This document shows positions 38,228-47,607 of a stretch of 56,495 nucleotides of DNA, piece by piece (position 1 is the first letter of the stretch; every line of letters begins with the position of its first letter). This DNA comes from Hyphomicrobiales bacterium (GTDB lineage Bacteria; Pseudomonadota; Alphaproteobacteria; Rhizobiales; Rhizobiaceae). The stretch is from NCBI GenBank assembly GCA_002400845.2, contig NVRK02000010.1, forward strand, positions 1-56,495, given 5' to 3'. A program made the translations under genes and the position numbers. Under the pieces are notes generated by a model that was not told the DNA's origin, ran no database searches, and saw only the letters and a program-made list of their open reading frames with translations.

Positions 38228-39121
38228 TTATCCATGGGAGGTTTTAACGACTCTTTTTCCGCTTTTGCGTGGTCTAATAAGGCCTTCTTGGGCGCAGGAC
38301 GCAACCAATTCGCCTTTTAGATTGTAAATGCTTCCACGTGATAAACCTCTGCCACCAGAACTACGAGGGCTGTCTTGAGAATATAGATGCCATTCGCTCA
38401 TATCAAAAGGTTGGTGGAACCACATAGAATGGTCAAGGCTTGCAACCTGAAGAGAAGGGTCTGCAACTGCTTTGCCATGGGCAAAAAGAGAAGTGTCTAA
38501 TAAGGTCATGTCTGAGGCATAGGCTAATAATGCATTTTGTATTAAATAGTCTTTTGGCGCGCTACCATTTGTACGCATCCAAATATTTTGAACAGGATCT
38601 AGTTTTTTACTTGAAAAATAATGTGTCATATCGACAGCGCGTAATTCAATTGGACGTTCGCGTTCTAAATAGGCTCTAACATTGTCGGGTAGAGTGTCGC
38701 CCATTTTTTTTAGTAAATCGCTTTCAGAAGGTAGCTGATCTGGCAATGGCACATCAGGCATTTCAATTTGATGCTCTAGTCCTTCTTCAAGTTTTTGGAA
38801 TGAAAGCGACATTGAAAATATTGCTTCGCCGTGTTGAATGGCAACAACTCGCCTAGTGGTAAAACTGCCACCATCTCTAATGCGGTCGACATTATATATA
38901 ATAGGATTTTCAGGATCGCCTGGGCGCATGAAATATCCATGTAAAGAATGTACGTGGCGTTCTTTATCGACAGTTTCTTGTGCCGCCAAAAGTGCCTGAC
39001 AAATAACATGCCCACCAAATACACGTTGCCAACCAACTTTTGGACTTACGCCGCGATATATATTTCTTTCTATGCGTTCAAGATTGAAAGTATTTAATAG
39101 ATTATCCAGTGCGCTTGGCAT
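38228..39121 (-). CDS. tesB: Acyl-CoA thioesterase II
   Basis: Hydrolyses medium- and long-chain acyl-CoA to free acid and CoA. It is a double hot-dog protein of 297 residues. Motifs: YRGVSPKVGWQRVFGGHVICQALLAA, HSLHGYFMRPGDP, FTTRRVVAIQHGEAIF, SLDHSMWFHQPF and RGLSRGSIYN. It is divergent from ubiH. The 257 bases between it and glnK are AT-rich, with only the sigma-54-like site recognised. Confidence 0.95.
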   Translation of the reverse strand: MPSALDNLLNTFNLERIERNIYRGVSPKVGWQRVFGGHVICQALLAAQETVDKERHVHSLHGYFMRPGDPENPIIYNVDRIRDGGSFTTRRVVAIQHGEAIFSMSLSFQKLEEGLEHQIEMPDVPLPDQLPSESDLLKKMGDTLPDNVRAYLERERPIELRAVDMTHYFSSKKLDPVQNIWMRTNGSAPKDYLIQNALLAYASDMTLLDTSLFAHGKAVADPSLQVASLDHSMWFHQPFDMSEWHLYSQDSPRSSGGRGLSRGSIYNLKGELVASCAQEGLIRPRKSGKRVVKTSHG

Positions 39122-39216
39122 AATGTTATATCCTTAGACGCTAAATGCTTTTGTTATATATATGGTGCGGCATTTGGCAATTCGACTCATTTGAGAAACT
39201 ATTTTAAATTGACCTT

Positions 39217-40524
39217 ATGAAAGCTTCAAGCAAAACAAAAAAAACTTCTAAAGGCCAAATTAATGGTCAACGATCTGATTTAGAATATGACGTTCTGATT
39301 GGCGGCGGCGGCTATGTCGGTTTAAGCGTTGCGGTGGCAATTGCTGATAATGCAAAACATCTCAAAATTTGTATCGTCGATATGGCGCCAGAAAAAGCAG
39401 TGATGCAAGATGAGCGTGCTTCTGCGATTGCGGCAGATGCAACAAGAATGTTGGAACAATTGGGTTTGTGGAAAAACATCTCTAAAGATGCTCAAGCAAT
39501 TAATGAGATGATTGTTACCGACAGCAAATTGAGTGATGTGACACGGCCGAAATTTTTGACTTTTGGAGGCGTTCGTGGTGGCGACGCCAATAGCGATGGT
39601 TTTGAAAATGATAAAAAACCATTTGCGCATATGGTTCCTAATCGCACTTTGGTAAAAGAATTACGTTCGAAGGCAAAAGCATTAGGTATTCAGCAAATAT
39701 TTGAAGTGGGTGTCTCTAGCTTTGAGAATGAAGACAATTGCGTATTAGTCACTTTAAGTGATGGGCAGATTTTAAATACAAAGTTATTGGTTGCAGCTGA
39801 TGGCGTGCGATCTAAATTACGTGATTATGCTGGCATAAAAACGATACATTGGCCTTACAATCAATGGGCTATTGTAACAACGGTTGCTCATGAGCGTGAC
39901 CATGAGGGTAGAGCAGAAGAACATTTTTTACCAGCCGGTCCATTTGCGATTTTACCATTAAAAGGCAAACGTTCTTCGCTGGTTTGGACTGAAAAAGAAG
40001 CAGACGCTAAACGTCTTCTTGCGATGGATGAATTTGCTTTCGAATTAGAATTAGAACAACGCTTTGGACATAAGCTTGGTGATATTGAAGTGGATGGGCC
40101 ACGAAAAGGCTTTCCACTTGGGCTAACCTTAGCACGAGAATTTATTGCGGATCGTTTTGTATTGGTTGGCGATGCTGCGCATGGCATTCACCCAATTGCT
40201 GGGCAGGGTTTAAATCTTGGATTTAAAGATGCTGCAGCCTTAGCCCAAACAATTGTTGAGGCAGATCGTTTGGGTCTTGATATTGGCTCTATAAATATAT
40301 TGGAGCGGTATCAACAATGGCGCCGATTTGATACGGTTCAAATGGGCGTTGTGACGGACATTTTAAACAGGCTATTTTCTAACGATAATCCGATTTTGCG
40401 GATTGCGAGAAATTTTGGCTTGGGAGTTGTAGATCGACTGCCATTTATAAAAGACAATCTTATTAGTCAGGCCGCAGGAAAAGATGAAAGCGCGCCTAAT
40501 TTATTAAGAGGCAAAGCTATTTAA
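39217..40524 (+). CDS. ubiH: UbiH/Coq6-family ubiquinone biosynthesis monooxygenase
   Basis: FAD-dependent hydroxylase that adds an OH to the ubiquinone ring. The FAD Rossmann motif is YDVLIGGGGYVGLSVAVAI, with the DG motif LLVAADGVRSKLR and the GD motif FVLVGDAAHGIHPIAGQGLNLG. 435 residues with a basic N-terminal tail of about 25. The exact ring position cannot be assigned: alphaproteobacteria use several UbiH/UbiL/UbiM types. Its end overlaps the end of the convergent Trm112-like gene by 8 bases. Confidence 0.92.
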   Translation: MKASSKTKKTSKGQINGQRSDLEYDVLIGGGGYVGLSVAVAIADNAKHLKICIVDMAPEKAVMQDERASAIAADATRMLEQLGLWKNISKDAQAINEMIVTDSKLSDVTRPKFLTFGGVRGGDANSDGFENDKKPFAHMVPNRTLVKELRSKAKALGIQQIFEVGVSSFENEDNCVLVTLSDGQILNTKLLVAADGVRSKLRDYAGIKTIHWPYNQWAIVTTVAHERDHEGRAEEHFLPAGPFAILPLKGKRSSLVWTEKEADAKRLLAMDEFAFELELEQRFGHKLGDIEVDGPRKGFPLGLTLAREFIADRFVLVGDAAHGIHPIAGQGLNLGFKDAAALAQTIVEADRLGLDIGSINILERYQQWRRFDTVQMGVVTDILNRLFSNDNPILRIARNFGLGVVDRLPFIKDNLISQAAGKDESAPNLLRGKAI

Positions 40525-40741
40525 GCTTTTTCAGTTCTGCTGGTGTTAAATTACGTGCTTCGCTTGCTATCATAATTGGAATGCCATCTCTTACGGGAAA
40601 AGCCAATCGTCCAGTTTTTGATATCAGCTCTTTTTTATTCCGCGATAAAGTGAGTGCACCACCCGTTAGTGGACACACTAATATATTTAGTAAAATGCTA
40701 CTGATTTTTACAGTTCCATTTGGATTTTTTGAAATAGTCAT
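40517..40741 (-). CDS. Trm112-like (UPF0434) protein
   Basis: 74 residues matching the Trm112 fold: LLNILVCPLTGGALTLSRNKKELISK then LAFPVRDGIPIMI. Only one Cys of the zinc site remains, as in many UPF0434 members. Eukaryotic Trm112 activates methyltransferases; the bacterial role is not established. It lies 22 bases after the Lon-N gene on the same strand and overlaps the ubiH 3' end by 8 bases. Confidence 0.9.
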   Translation of the reverse strand: MTISKNPNGTVKISSILLNILVCPLTGGALTLSRNKKELISKTGRLAFPVRDGIPIMIASEARNLTPAELKKLK

Positions 40742-40763
40742 TTTTAAACACTTTGCTCTAACG

Positions 40764-41429
40764 CTATTGTAAAATACTATCTGGATCTTGCGGATTTTTT
40801 GCTAAGGCGATCTCAGTAAGCGCAACCAAAGTGTCAGCTCTAGTTTTTACGCTGTCGGCTTCTAGTAATGCTTGTTTTTCAGCAGAACCATATGGGCTCA
40901 TCATGCATAAGGCAGTGACGAGCGATTCATCATCTGTTTCTTCGATAACATCCCAATTAGCATCCATATTATTAGCAGTTAGAAAACGCTTAAAGGTTAC
41001 TAGTAATAATTTGCGATCAATATCTTCACCTTTACTTGGCCTTAGGTCAGACAAAAATGGAACTACATTAGCGCGTCTATATTCATTTTTGCCAACCACT
41101 TCTTCTTCGATATGAAAACGGCAAATGCCCTTTAAATTGATTAGGTAATGACCATCTTCTGTTTCTTGAAATGCAGTTATACGCCCAATGCATCCAATCT
41201 CGTTCAAAGCGGGACCTTCAGAAATAATTTCTTCAGACTGTAAAGGTTGTATCATGCCAATTAAACGGTTGCCGCCTATGGTGTCATCAATCATAGAAAT
41301 ATAACGGGGCTCAAAAATATTGAGCGGTAGGTTTCCGCCAGGCAATAGCAATGCTCCTTGAAGTGGAAACAGCGCTATTGTTTTTGGAATATCTGAAATG
41401 TTTTTATATTTATCTAACCTTGAACTCAT
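40764..41429 (-). CDS. Lon N-terminal (substrate-binding) domain protein
   Basis: 221 residues made of only the Lon LAN domain: IALFPLQGALLLPGGNLPLNIFEPRYISMIDD, IGMIQPL, IGCIGRITAFQETEDGHYLINLKGICRF. There is no ATPase or protease domain. Such stand-alone proteins are widespread in alphaproteobacteria with unknown targets. It sits 29 bases after the cnoX-like gene and before the Trm112-like gene, a conserved trio. Confidence 0.92.
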   Translation of the reverse strand: MSSRLDKYKNISDIPKTIALFPLQGALLLPGGNLPLNIFEPRYISMIDDTIGGNRLIGMIQPLQSEEIISEGPALNEIGCIGRITAFQETEDGHYLINLKGICRFHIEEEVVGKNEYRRANVVPFLSDLRPSKGEDIDRKLLLVTFKRFLTANNMDANWDVIEETDDESLVTALCMMSPYGSAEKQALLEADSVKTRADTLVALTEIALAKNPQDPDSILQ

Positions 41430-41458
41430 AATATCCTCTCAGTTGTAATAAGATTATA

Positions 41459-42523
41459 TCAGGAAAACAGTAGAGACGAAAGTTTGCGGCGAGAAATTAA
41501 GGTTACTTCGTCCATAGGGCCCCAAGCTTCAAAGAATTTAAGCAATTGATCTTTAGCGCCATCGTCTTCCCATTTTCGGTCCGTTTTGATGATTTCAAGC
41601 AGATGATCTGCTGCGTTTTCTCTTTGCCCAGCAGAGTTTAGGGCGATCGCTAAATCATATCTGGTTTGGTGGTCTTTAGGGTTTTTTGCTAATTTGTCAG
41701 CCAATTCGCCTAGATCATCAAGGTCTTCGGCTTGTTCTTCTAATTCAATAGCAGAAATTAAAGCCGTAAATTCTTTGTGTTGTTTTGCATTTTCAATGTT
41801 GTCGATAACGCCTTTAGCGCCTTCAAGGTTTCCAAGTTTTAAAAGTGCCATTCCAAGGCCAGCGGCAGCTTCTATATTGTCTGGTACTTGTTGAAGAATT
41901 GCGGAATATAAGCCACCTGCATCTTGATAGTCGCCAGCATCCATTAAAGTTTGTGCTTCGTCAATAATTTTATCTAATTCTGATGGGCCACCAGCAGAAC
42001 CAATTTTTTTGATGAAAGCTTTTACTTCTGACTCTGTTTTTACACCTTGTATTGCGTCAGCTGGTCGACCATTTACAAATGCAACAACCGCAGGAATGGA
42101 TTTTATGCCCATTTTATCGGCAATTTCAGGGTAGGCCTCAATATCCATTTTTACCAATTTGATAATGCCACTTGCGCTGTTTACAGCCGCTTCTAAAATT
42201 GGGGTAAATTGTTTGCATGGCTCACACCATGGCGCCCAAAAATCAACGAGTACTGGAAAAGACTTAGATGCTTCAACAACATCCAACATAAAATCATCGG
42301 TGGTTGTATCAATAATTGGTAAAGATGCTGACTTGTTGCTTAGTCCCAAATCAATAGTGGCCGCTGGAGGAGAAGTTGGTTGTGTTGGTGCTGGTGGTGG
42401 TGTGTTTGATTGGGAGCCATAATTTACACCTCCAGAATAACCAGAACCAAGGCCTGCGCCATATCCAGCATTGCCATAATCTGGTTTGTTTGCAGAACCG
42501 TCTTTGTTGTTATCTTCGCTCAT
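41459..42523 (-). CDS. Thioredoxin-TPR protein (CnoX/YbbN-like)
   Basis: 354 residues from the ATG at 42523, with GGAG 8 bases before it; a TTG four codons upstream is open but less likely. It has a Gly/Tyr-rich then Pro-rich disordered head (about 15-55), a thioredoxin domain (about 65-180) with FWAPWCEPCKQ (Cys 100 and 103), and a TPR region (about 185-354). CnoX works with GroEL as a holdase-redox chaperone. The active site is CEPC rather than CGPC. E. coli CnoX lacks the first Cys, so this one may be redox active. Confidence 0.9.
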   Translation of the reverse strand: MSEDNNKDGSANKPDYGNAGYGAGLGSGYSGGVNYGSQSNTPPPAPTQPTSPPAATIDLGLSNKSASLPIIDTTTDDFMLDVVEASKSFPVLVDFWAPWCEPCKQFTPILEAAVNSASGIIKLVKMDIEAYPEIADKMGIKSIPAVVAFVNGRPADAIQGVKTESEVKAFIKKIGSAGGPSELDKIIDEAQTLMDAGDYQDAGGLYSAILQQVPDNIEAAAGLGMALLKLGNLEGAKGVIDNIENAKQHKEFTALISAIELEEQAEDLDDLGELADKLAKNPKDHQTRYDLAIALNSAGQRENAADHLLEIIKTDRKWEDDGAKDQLLKFFEAWGPMDEVTLISRRKLSSLLFS

Positions 42524-42587
42524 TTTATTCTCCAAACAATATTATTAATCGTGTACTTTGTGGGGGATGATAAGTCGTAATTTTGAA

Positions 42588-43118
42588 TTACAGATGTGCG
42601 TTATCATCAATTTCAGACAGTTGTACAATTTTAGGCGCATGATTTACATGTGTCAAAAATGCCAACAAATCTTCCTTAGAAATGGTGGTTGTCATTGTAT
42701 TGGTCAATGGGTGTGCATTAATAAATTCATTTTCCAAAAGTGGTGCATCAATAATGACGACTACTTTGCCCTCTTTATCGTTAAGGGGGGCAAATGCATT
42801 TACCGAACCAGGCTTAACGCCCAAATATTCCATCAACTTTTCTTCACTGGCAAAAGAGACGCGCTTGTGAGCTCCAATCAGCTTATGTGCTTTATTAAGT
42901 TTAATTTTAGCATGGTGCCCAGCAATGATTAAAAAGTAATTGTCTTTCTTGTCTTTTAAAAATAGGTTTTTAGTGTGCCCACCTTTAATATTAGCTGTTA
43001 CTTCGTTTGATTCTTCGACTGTAAATACAGCTTGATGTGTATGCGTGACGGTTTTGTAGTTTAAATCGTCTAGCATTGCCAATAATTGAGAGGGTGAGGT
43101 TGGTAAAGTTTCAGGCAT
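42588..43118 (-). CDS. proX: Prolyl-tRNA editing protein ProX (YbaK/EbsC family)
   Basis: Stand-alone editing domain that hydrolyses mischarged aminoacyl-tRNA-Pro. 176 residues with HTHQAVFTVEES, IKGGHTKNLFLKDKKDNYFLIIAGH (the catalytic Lys region) and GVKPGSVNAFAPLND. The pattern is the ProX/PrdX type (acts mainly on Ala-tRNA-Pro) rather than YbaK, judged by HTHQAVFTVEE and KNLFLKDKK. It lies upstream of the cnoX-like gene on the same strand. Confidence 0.92.
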   Translation of the reverse strand: MPETLPTSPSQLLAMLDDLNYKTVTHTHQAVFTVEESNEVTANIKGGHTKNLFLKDKKDNYFLIIAGHHAKIKLNKAHKLIGAHKRVSFASEEKLMEYLGVKPGSVNAFAPLNDKEGKVVVIIDAPLLENEFINAHPLTNTMTTTISKEDLLAFLTHVNHAPKIVQLSEIDDNAHL

Positions 43119-43323
43119 ATTTGTTCCAAAATTTGGCTAAAAACACTATATATGAGAGCGTTTTGCTTGGATGTTAGTATTCTGTCAACCAAAGAGTACG
43201 GTAAAGCAAAAGAATCGAAAAAAAGAAAAATATTTTGAAGAAATCTATTGCAATCAATGGGTAGTTCGTACATATAACGGCGGTTCGTATCAATAAGTTA
43301 CTTAGTGATTTATTGATATGTGA

Positions 43324-43398
43324 GCGGGCGTAGCTCAGGGGTAGAGCATAACCTTGCCAAGGTTAGGGTCGAGCGTTCGAATCGCTTCGCCCGCTCCA
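43324..43398 (+). tRNA. tRNA-Gly (GCC)
   Basis: A full cloverleaf: acceptor GCGGGCG with CGCCCGC, D stem GCTC/GAGC, anticodon stem TAACC/GGTTA with loop TTGCCAA (anticodon GCC), T arm GAGCG-TTCGAAT-CGCTT, discriminator T and an encoded CCA at 43396-43398. No duplicated 3' end or integrase is nearby, so it is not an integration site. Confidence 0.97.
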
Positions 43399-43431
43399 AT
43401 TTCTTCTTCTTAAGAAGATTTCGAATGAAAT

Positions 43432-43467
43432 AAAAAACCCGCCTTCTTAATTGAAGGCGGGTTTTTT
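43432..43467. terminator. Bidirectional terminator between tRNA-Gly and the CDGSH gene
   Basis: AAAAAACCCGCCTTC (43432-43446) and GAAGGCGGGTTTTTT (43453-43467) are exact complements around TTAATT. T-runs occur on both strands, so it can end the tRNA transcript and the convergent CDGSH transcript. Confidence 0.92.
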
Positions 43468-43505
43468 GTTGTCTTAATGATTAAAATTATTCAAAATACA
43501 AAGCA

Positions 43506-44153
43506 TTAACTCGCAGTATTAAAGTCAATTTTTGCATGACTGCCATCGCAATAGGGTTTGTTTTTAGATGCACCACAACGACAAAGTGCTGTCTTTGTGT
43601 GTTTGGCTAAAGAACGACCAGAACTAGCAATAATTTCTACTGGTCCTTCTAATATAATTGGGCCGTTTGGCGCCTCAGCAATGTTTAATGGCTTTCCTAA
43701 AAGATCTTCTACAGCTTCGCCTTTTAAGGACTTTGGATCTGCTGTTGCTTTAAAATCGGCATCTATATGGGAATTGTCACAATAAGGTTTGTTTTTTGAT
43801 TTACCGCATCTGCATAACAACGCTCTAGATTTAGTTGCATCGTCACTCATAGAAATATCAGCGCGAATTTCAATTGGTCCATTTTCCCACAGTCTAACTG
43901 TTGGAATTGAATTATGTGTTTCTACGCGGCCATTGTCTAAACGTTCAAAGGTTAGTGCGCCAGATGGACAAGATTTAATAACGTCTACTAATTCTTCAAC
44001 ATCGGCGTTTTCTGCCAGTATCCAACCGCCTTTAACGCCTGGTTTAAAGACATTTGGAAGGCCCAAAACACACTTCCTAGAGTGAATGCATCGTTTGGCG
44101 ATGTAATCTACTTTGATCTTGTCGGTTTCATTACTTGGTTGTTTGTTCGGCAT
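43506..44153 (-). CDS. Ferredoxin-like plus double CDGSH iron-sulfur protein
   Basis: About 215 residues from the ATG at 44153, with AAGGAG 9 bases upstream; a start 10 codons earlier is open but weaker. An N-terminal divergent ferredoxin domain (VDYIAKRCIHSRKCVLGLPNVF ending KSCPSGAL) is followed by two CDGSH iron-sulfur motifs: CRCGKSKNKPYCDNSH and CRCGASKNKPYCDGSH. Each CDGSH motif has the three Cys and one His that hold a 2Fe-2S cluster. It is probably a soluble electron-transfer or Fe-S protein; the partner is unknown. Confidence 0.9.
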   Translation of the reverse strand: MPNKQPSNETDKIKVDYIAKRCIHSRKCVLGLPNVFKPGVKGGWILAENADVEELVDVIKSCPSGALTFERLDNGRVETHNSIPTVRLWENGPIEIRADISMSDDATKSRALLCRCGKSKNKPYCDNSHIDADFKATADPKSLKGEAVEDLLGKPLNIAEAPNGPIILEGPVEIIASSGRSLAKHTKTALCRCGASKNKPYCDGSHAKIDFNTAS

Positions 44154-44300
44154 TGATTGTACTCCTTTAAAAAGCGGATCCACTTAATGCATTGACGATA
44201 GCACTGAGTTTTAAATTAGCAATTTATTAAAAGTGAATTCAGCGTTCACTATACGACAACATTAGATTTGAGGCGATTTTTTCAAAAGTAGAATAAATAA

Positions 44301-44330
44301 AAACCCGCACTCAAATAAGAGAGCGGGTTT
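44301..44330 (-). terminator. Terminator after the aap operon
   Basis: AAACCCGC (44301-44308) and GCGGGTTT (44323-44330) are exact complements. On the minus strand the stem lies 46 bases after the aapP stop and runs into a T-rich stretch. The other strand also has T-rich flanks, so it may serve both directions. Confidence 0.75.
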
Positions 44331-44376
44331 AAAATTTTAGTAATTCAAAGCGTAATTAAATTAGGCAGATGAATGA

Positions 44377-45222
44377 TTAGTGCGTTAGGATTTGAGACAG
44401 GAACAATTTTGTTCTGTCGTTTTTCGGATTGTTGAAGAATTCTTCAGGTTCATTAATTTCAACAATTTCACCTGCATCCATAAATACAACACGGTCGGCA
44501 ACTTTGCGTGCAAAGCCCATTTCGTGCGTAACCACAACCATTGTCATGCCTGTATTCGCTAAATCAATCATAACATCTAAAACTTCAGAAATCATTTCTG
44601 GGTCTAGCGCTGATGTTGGCTCATCAAACAGCATGATTTTTGGGTTCATACAAAGCGAGCGCGCAATCGCTACACGTTGTTGCTGTCCACCAGAAAGTTG
44701 GCCTGGATATTTTAACGCTTGTTCAGGAATTTTAACACGTTCTAGATATTCCATTGCAGCACGTTCAGCTTCAGCTTTTGGGGTTTTGCGAACCCAAATT
44801 GGTGCAAGTGTGCAGTTTTCTAAAACTGTAAGATGCGGGAATAGGTTGAAGTGTTGAAATACCATGCCAACTTCGCGGCGTACTTCGTCGATCTTTTTTG
44901 TGTCATTGGTTAAAAGAATACCATCGACGAAAAGGTCGCCTTCTTGATGCTCTTCTAAACGGTTGATGCAGCGGATCATGGTAGATTTACCAGAGCCAGA
45001 TGGACCGCATATAACAATACGTTCGCCTTTACGTACTTTTAGATTAATATCTTTAAGCACGTGAAATTGACCATACCATTTGTTCAAATGATCGAGTTCA
45101 ACCACCACCTCGGTATTTAGTTTGCGCATTATTTTTGTTTTAGCCTTTGCAGGGGCTTTTCGTTTTGCAGCTGCACGTGGTTTAGCGGCAGATTTTTCTT
45201 TTTTAATTGTTGCTTTTACCAT
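44377..45222 (-). CDS. aapP: General L-amino acid ABC transporter ATPase AapP
   Basis: Energises the Aap importer. Walker [10 protein letters not shown], signature [15 protein letters not shown], Walker [15 protein letters not shown] and the switch His in [10 protein letters not shown] are all intact. 281 residues, longer than the usual 250-260, because of an N-terminal Lys/Ala-rich tail (about 1-31). An ATG at codon 32 (MRKLNTEVV) could be the real start; both have only weak binding sites. Last gene of aapJQMP. Confidence 0.95.
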   Translation of the reverse strand: MVKATIKKEKSAAKPRAAAKRKAPAKAKTKIMRKLNTEVVVELDHLNKWYGQFHVLKDINLKVRKGERIVICGPSGSGKSTMIRCINRLEEHQEGDLFVDGILLTNDTKKIDEVRREVGMVFQHFNLFPHLTVLENCTLAPIWVRKTPKAEAERAAMEYLERVKIPEQALKYPGQLSGGQQQRVAIARSLCMNPKIMLFDEPTSALDPEMISEVLDVMIDLANTGMTMVVVTHEMGFARKVADRVVFMDAGEIVEINEPEEFFNNPKNDRTKLFLSQILTH

Positions 45223-45246
45223 TTTTTCTAATCCGTCCGTGTCAGG

Positions 45247-46392
45247 TTAATTTTTATGTTCAGTATCAAGTTTGCGTTCTAAGTTTCTGCTGTATGCTGC
45301 CATCGCAGATGTAAACATAAAGAAGATAAGCGCTGCAAATACGAACGCTGTGATGTCTGAAACCCCCCGCCATTCGAGAGAATTGGCGGTAGCTCTAGAC
45401 ATTTGAAGAAGATCAAGAAGTCCAATAATGTAGACCAATGAGGTGTCTTTGAACAACTCAATAAAGGTATTTACAATCGCTGGAATTGAAATCTTCAAGG
45501 CTTGAGGCAAAATAATGAAAAGTGTTTTGTGCCAGTAGCCCAGCCCAAGTGCGTCGGCAGCTTCTCCTTGTCCTTTGGGCAATGCGTCTAAAGCTCCTCT
45601 TATCGCTTCGGCAGTATAGGCCGATTGGAACAATGTAATCGCGATAAGTGCCCGTGCTACTTTGTCAAAATCAACTTCAGCAGGAAAGAATAGTGGGAAG
45701 ATAACAGAAGCCATAAACAGCACTGTCACCAATGGAGCCCCACGCCAAAACTCAATAAAGATAACTGAAAGAGCTTTAAAGACAGGCAGATCAGATTGGC
45801 GGCCCAAGGCCATTAAAATGCCAATGGGTAGTGCGGCGACTATACCTGTCACAGCTATTACCAAGGTGAGCATGAAGCCACCCCATTGACCTGTGGGTGC
45901 AATTTTAAGTCCCAACCATTCGCCATGTAAAAATGCAAAGGCAAAGAATGGGAAAAAGATCAACGAAAATGCGGCAACGTAGCCTTTGAAAGGGGTTCTT
46001 TCGGTGAGCAACCAAGCAATTATCGCAGCAAATACGATGAATACTAAAATTGGGCGCCATATTTCGTCAGTGTTTTGACCATAGAATGGACCAAATAATA
46101 TTTGTTCGGCGCGAACTCTTACATATGTCCAACAAGCGGTGCTACGGCCAGCGGCCTCATTTGCTTGTTCGCATAATGTGCGGTCTCCATAACCCCAACT
46201 TGCATCGATTATTGCCCAACTAATAAACGGCGGAATCGTTTTGTAGATGAGGTACATACCAATTAGTGTTAGTAATACGTTTAAGGGGGAAGAGAAAAGA
46301 TTGGTCTTCGCCCATCCGATGATACCAGAATTGGCTGTTGGTGCAGACCTTGCTGGTAGGAAATTGAATTTCCCTGGAACAGTTTTAAACAT
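45247..46392 (-). CDS. aapM: General L-amino acid ABC transporter permease AapM
   Basis: Inner-membrane permease of the Aap importer, about 381 residues and eight predicted helices. The EAA loop contacting the ATPase is ADALGLGYWHKTLFIILPQALK. I chose the ATG at 46392 (MFKTVPGKFNF), one base after the aapQ stop, over an upstream in-frame start at 46440 that would overlap aapQ. It has a large periplasmic segment (about 75-130) containing two Cys, as in other AapM proteins. Confidence 0.95.
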   Translation of the reverse strand: MFKTVPGKFNFLPARSAPTANSGIIGWAKTNLFSSPLNVLLTLIGMYLIYKTIPPFISWAIIDASWGYGDRTLCEQANEAAGRSTACWTYVRVRAEQILFGPFYGQNTDEIWRPILVFIVFAAIIAWLLTERTPFKGYVAAFSLIFFPFFAFAFLHGEWLGLKIAPTGQWGGFMLTLVIAVTGIVAALPIGILMALGRQSDLPVFKALSVIFIEFWRGAPLVTVLFMASVIFPLFFPAEVDFDKVARALIAITLFQSAYTAEAIRGALDALPKGQGEAADALGLGYWHKTLFIILPQALKISIPAIVNTFIELFKDTSLVYIIGLLDLLQMSRATANSLEWRGVSDITAFVFAALIFFMFTSAMAAYSRNLERKLDTEHKN

Positions 46393-46393
46393 T

Positions 46394-47578
46394 TTAACGC
46401 CCCACAATCTGTGAGCGTTTGTTGTAATAGTTCGCTCCACCTGAAATTATAATTGATAATATTTGATAGACTAAGAATGTCATGGCGATGATTACCAAAG
46501 CTTGTCCTGTTTGATTAAGCGAAATTCCTGACCAAATAGCGAACAGTTCTTCAAACGCTACCGCTACCGCCAATGACGAGTTTTTGGTTAAGTTTAAATA
46601 TTGCGAAATTGTTGGTGGAATGATGACACGCATTGCCTGTGGAATGACCACCAGATTTAGCGTATGTCCACGCTTTAGGCCCAATGCAGAAGAAGCCTCT
46701 GTTTGGCCCTTTGCTACGGATTGAATGCCGCCACGTACATTTTCTGCGATAAAGGCAGAAGTATAGGTAGTAAGTGCAAACCAAAGTGAGAATAATGGCA
46801 GTGGAAATTCTATACCACCTGCTAGATTAAATCTGCCTAGCCGCGGCAATTCTAAAGATAGAGGGAAGCCGGTTACGACAATTCCAATGAAGCCAGCGGC
46901 AATGATTCCAAAAAAGCCCGTAATATATACTGGAAAACGTTTGCCTGTTAGGTCATGGCGTTGTTTAGCCCATTTTCGTAGAAAGAATGTGCCGATAATG
47001 GCAGCCACAATAAATGCTATAATAATCAAACCGCTTGTTTGATTTTCTGCGATTATTTTTGGTATATAAAGACCACGATTGTTTAAGAAAATGGTGTCTA
47101 GAAATGTCATCGACGCTTTTGGCAATGGTAAGCTTGGTAGAAATACAGCAAAATTCCAAAACAAAATTTGAAGTAGAAGTGGAATGTTTCTAAGAATTTC
47201 TATGTAGACCATAGCAGTGCGGGATACGATCCAATTTGGAGATAATCGCATTATGCCAACTAAAAACCCAAGAATCGTCGCAGCAATAATGCCTAAAATA
47301 CTAACAAATATTGTATTTTGTACGCCGATGAAAAATACTCTCCAATAGCTGCTGACGCCAAGTTCAAAATCTAAAAATGGTGAAAAGCCAACTTTAAACG
47401 GTGCAACTTGATTCAAAAAGCCGAAGCCGGTTGGAATGCCGCGTTGGTTTAAGTTTTCTACTGTGTTGAAATATATCCAAGTCAGGAAGCCAATTAAAGC
47501 ACCGGCAATAAGTACTTGAGAGATAACTCCGAGCACTTGTGGGTTCCTGTGAAATGGGACGTGATCTTTTTTTGCCAC
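46394..47578 (-). CDS. aapQ: General L-amino acid ABC transporter permease AapQ
   Basis: Second permease of the Aap importer, 394 residues. A helix near 15-37 and seven further helices are predicted. The EAA loop is ASSALGLKRGHTLNLVVIPQAMR. QRGIPTGFGFLNQVAPFKVG in the first periplasmic loop is typical of the AapQ/BztB group. It is separated from aapJ by a strong hairpin. Confidence 0.95.
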   Translation of the reverse strand: MAKKDHVPFHRNPQVLGVISQVLIAGALIGFLTWIYFNTVENLNQRGIPTGFGFLNQVAPFKVGFSPFLDFELGVSSYWRVFFIGVQNTIFVSILGIIAATILGFLVGIMRLSPNWIVSRTAMVYIEILRNIPLLLQILFWNFAVFLPSLPLPKASMTFLDTIFLNNRGLYIPKIIAENQTSGLIIIAFIVAAIIGTFFLRKWAKQRHDLTGKRFPVYITGFFGIIAAGFIGIVVTGFPLSLELPRLGRFNLAGGIEFPLPLFSLWFALTTYTSAFIAENVRGGIQSVAKGQTEASSALGLKRGHTLNLVVIPQAMRVIIPPTISQYLNLTKNSSLAVAVAFEELFAIWSGISLNQTGQALVIIAMTFLVYQILSIIISGGANYYNKRSQIVGR

Positions 47579-47607
47579 GATAAAATACCTTTATATAAGT
47601 CTAATAC

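Noticed and set aside
43324-43398. tRNA-Gly as an attachment site of an integrated element
   Set aside because: No integrase, no duplicated tRNA 3' end and no change of gene type nearby.
45058-45066. CACGTGAAA inside aapP as a further parS
   Set aside because: Only the centre of the palindrome matches; the left arm is missing.
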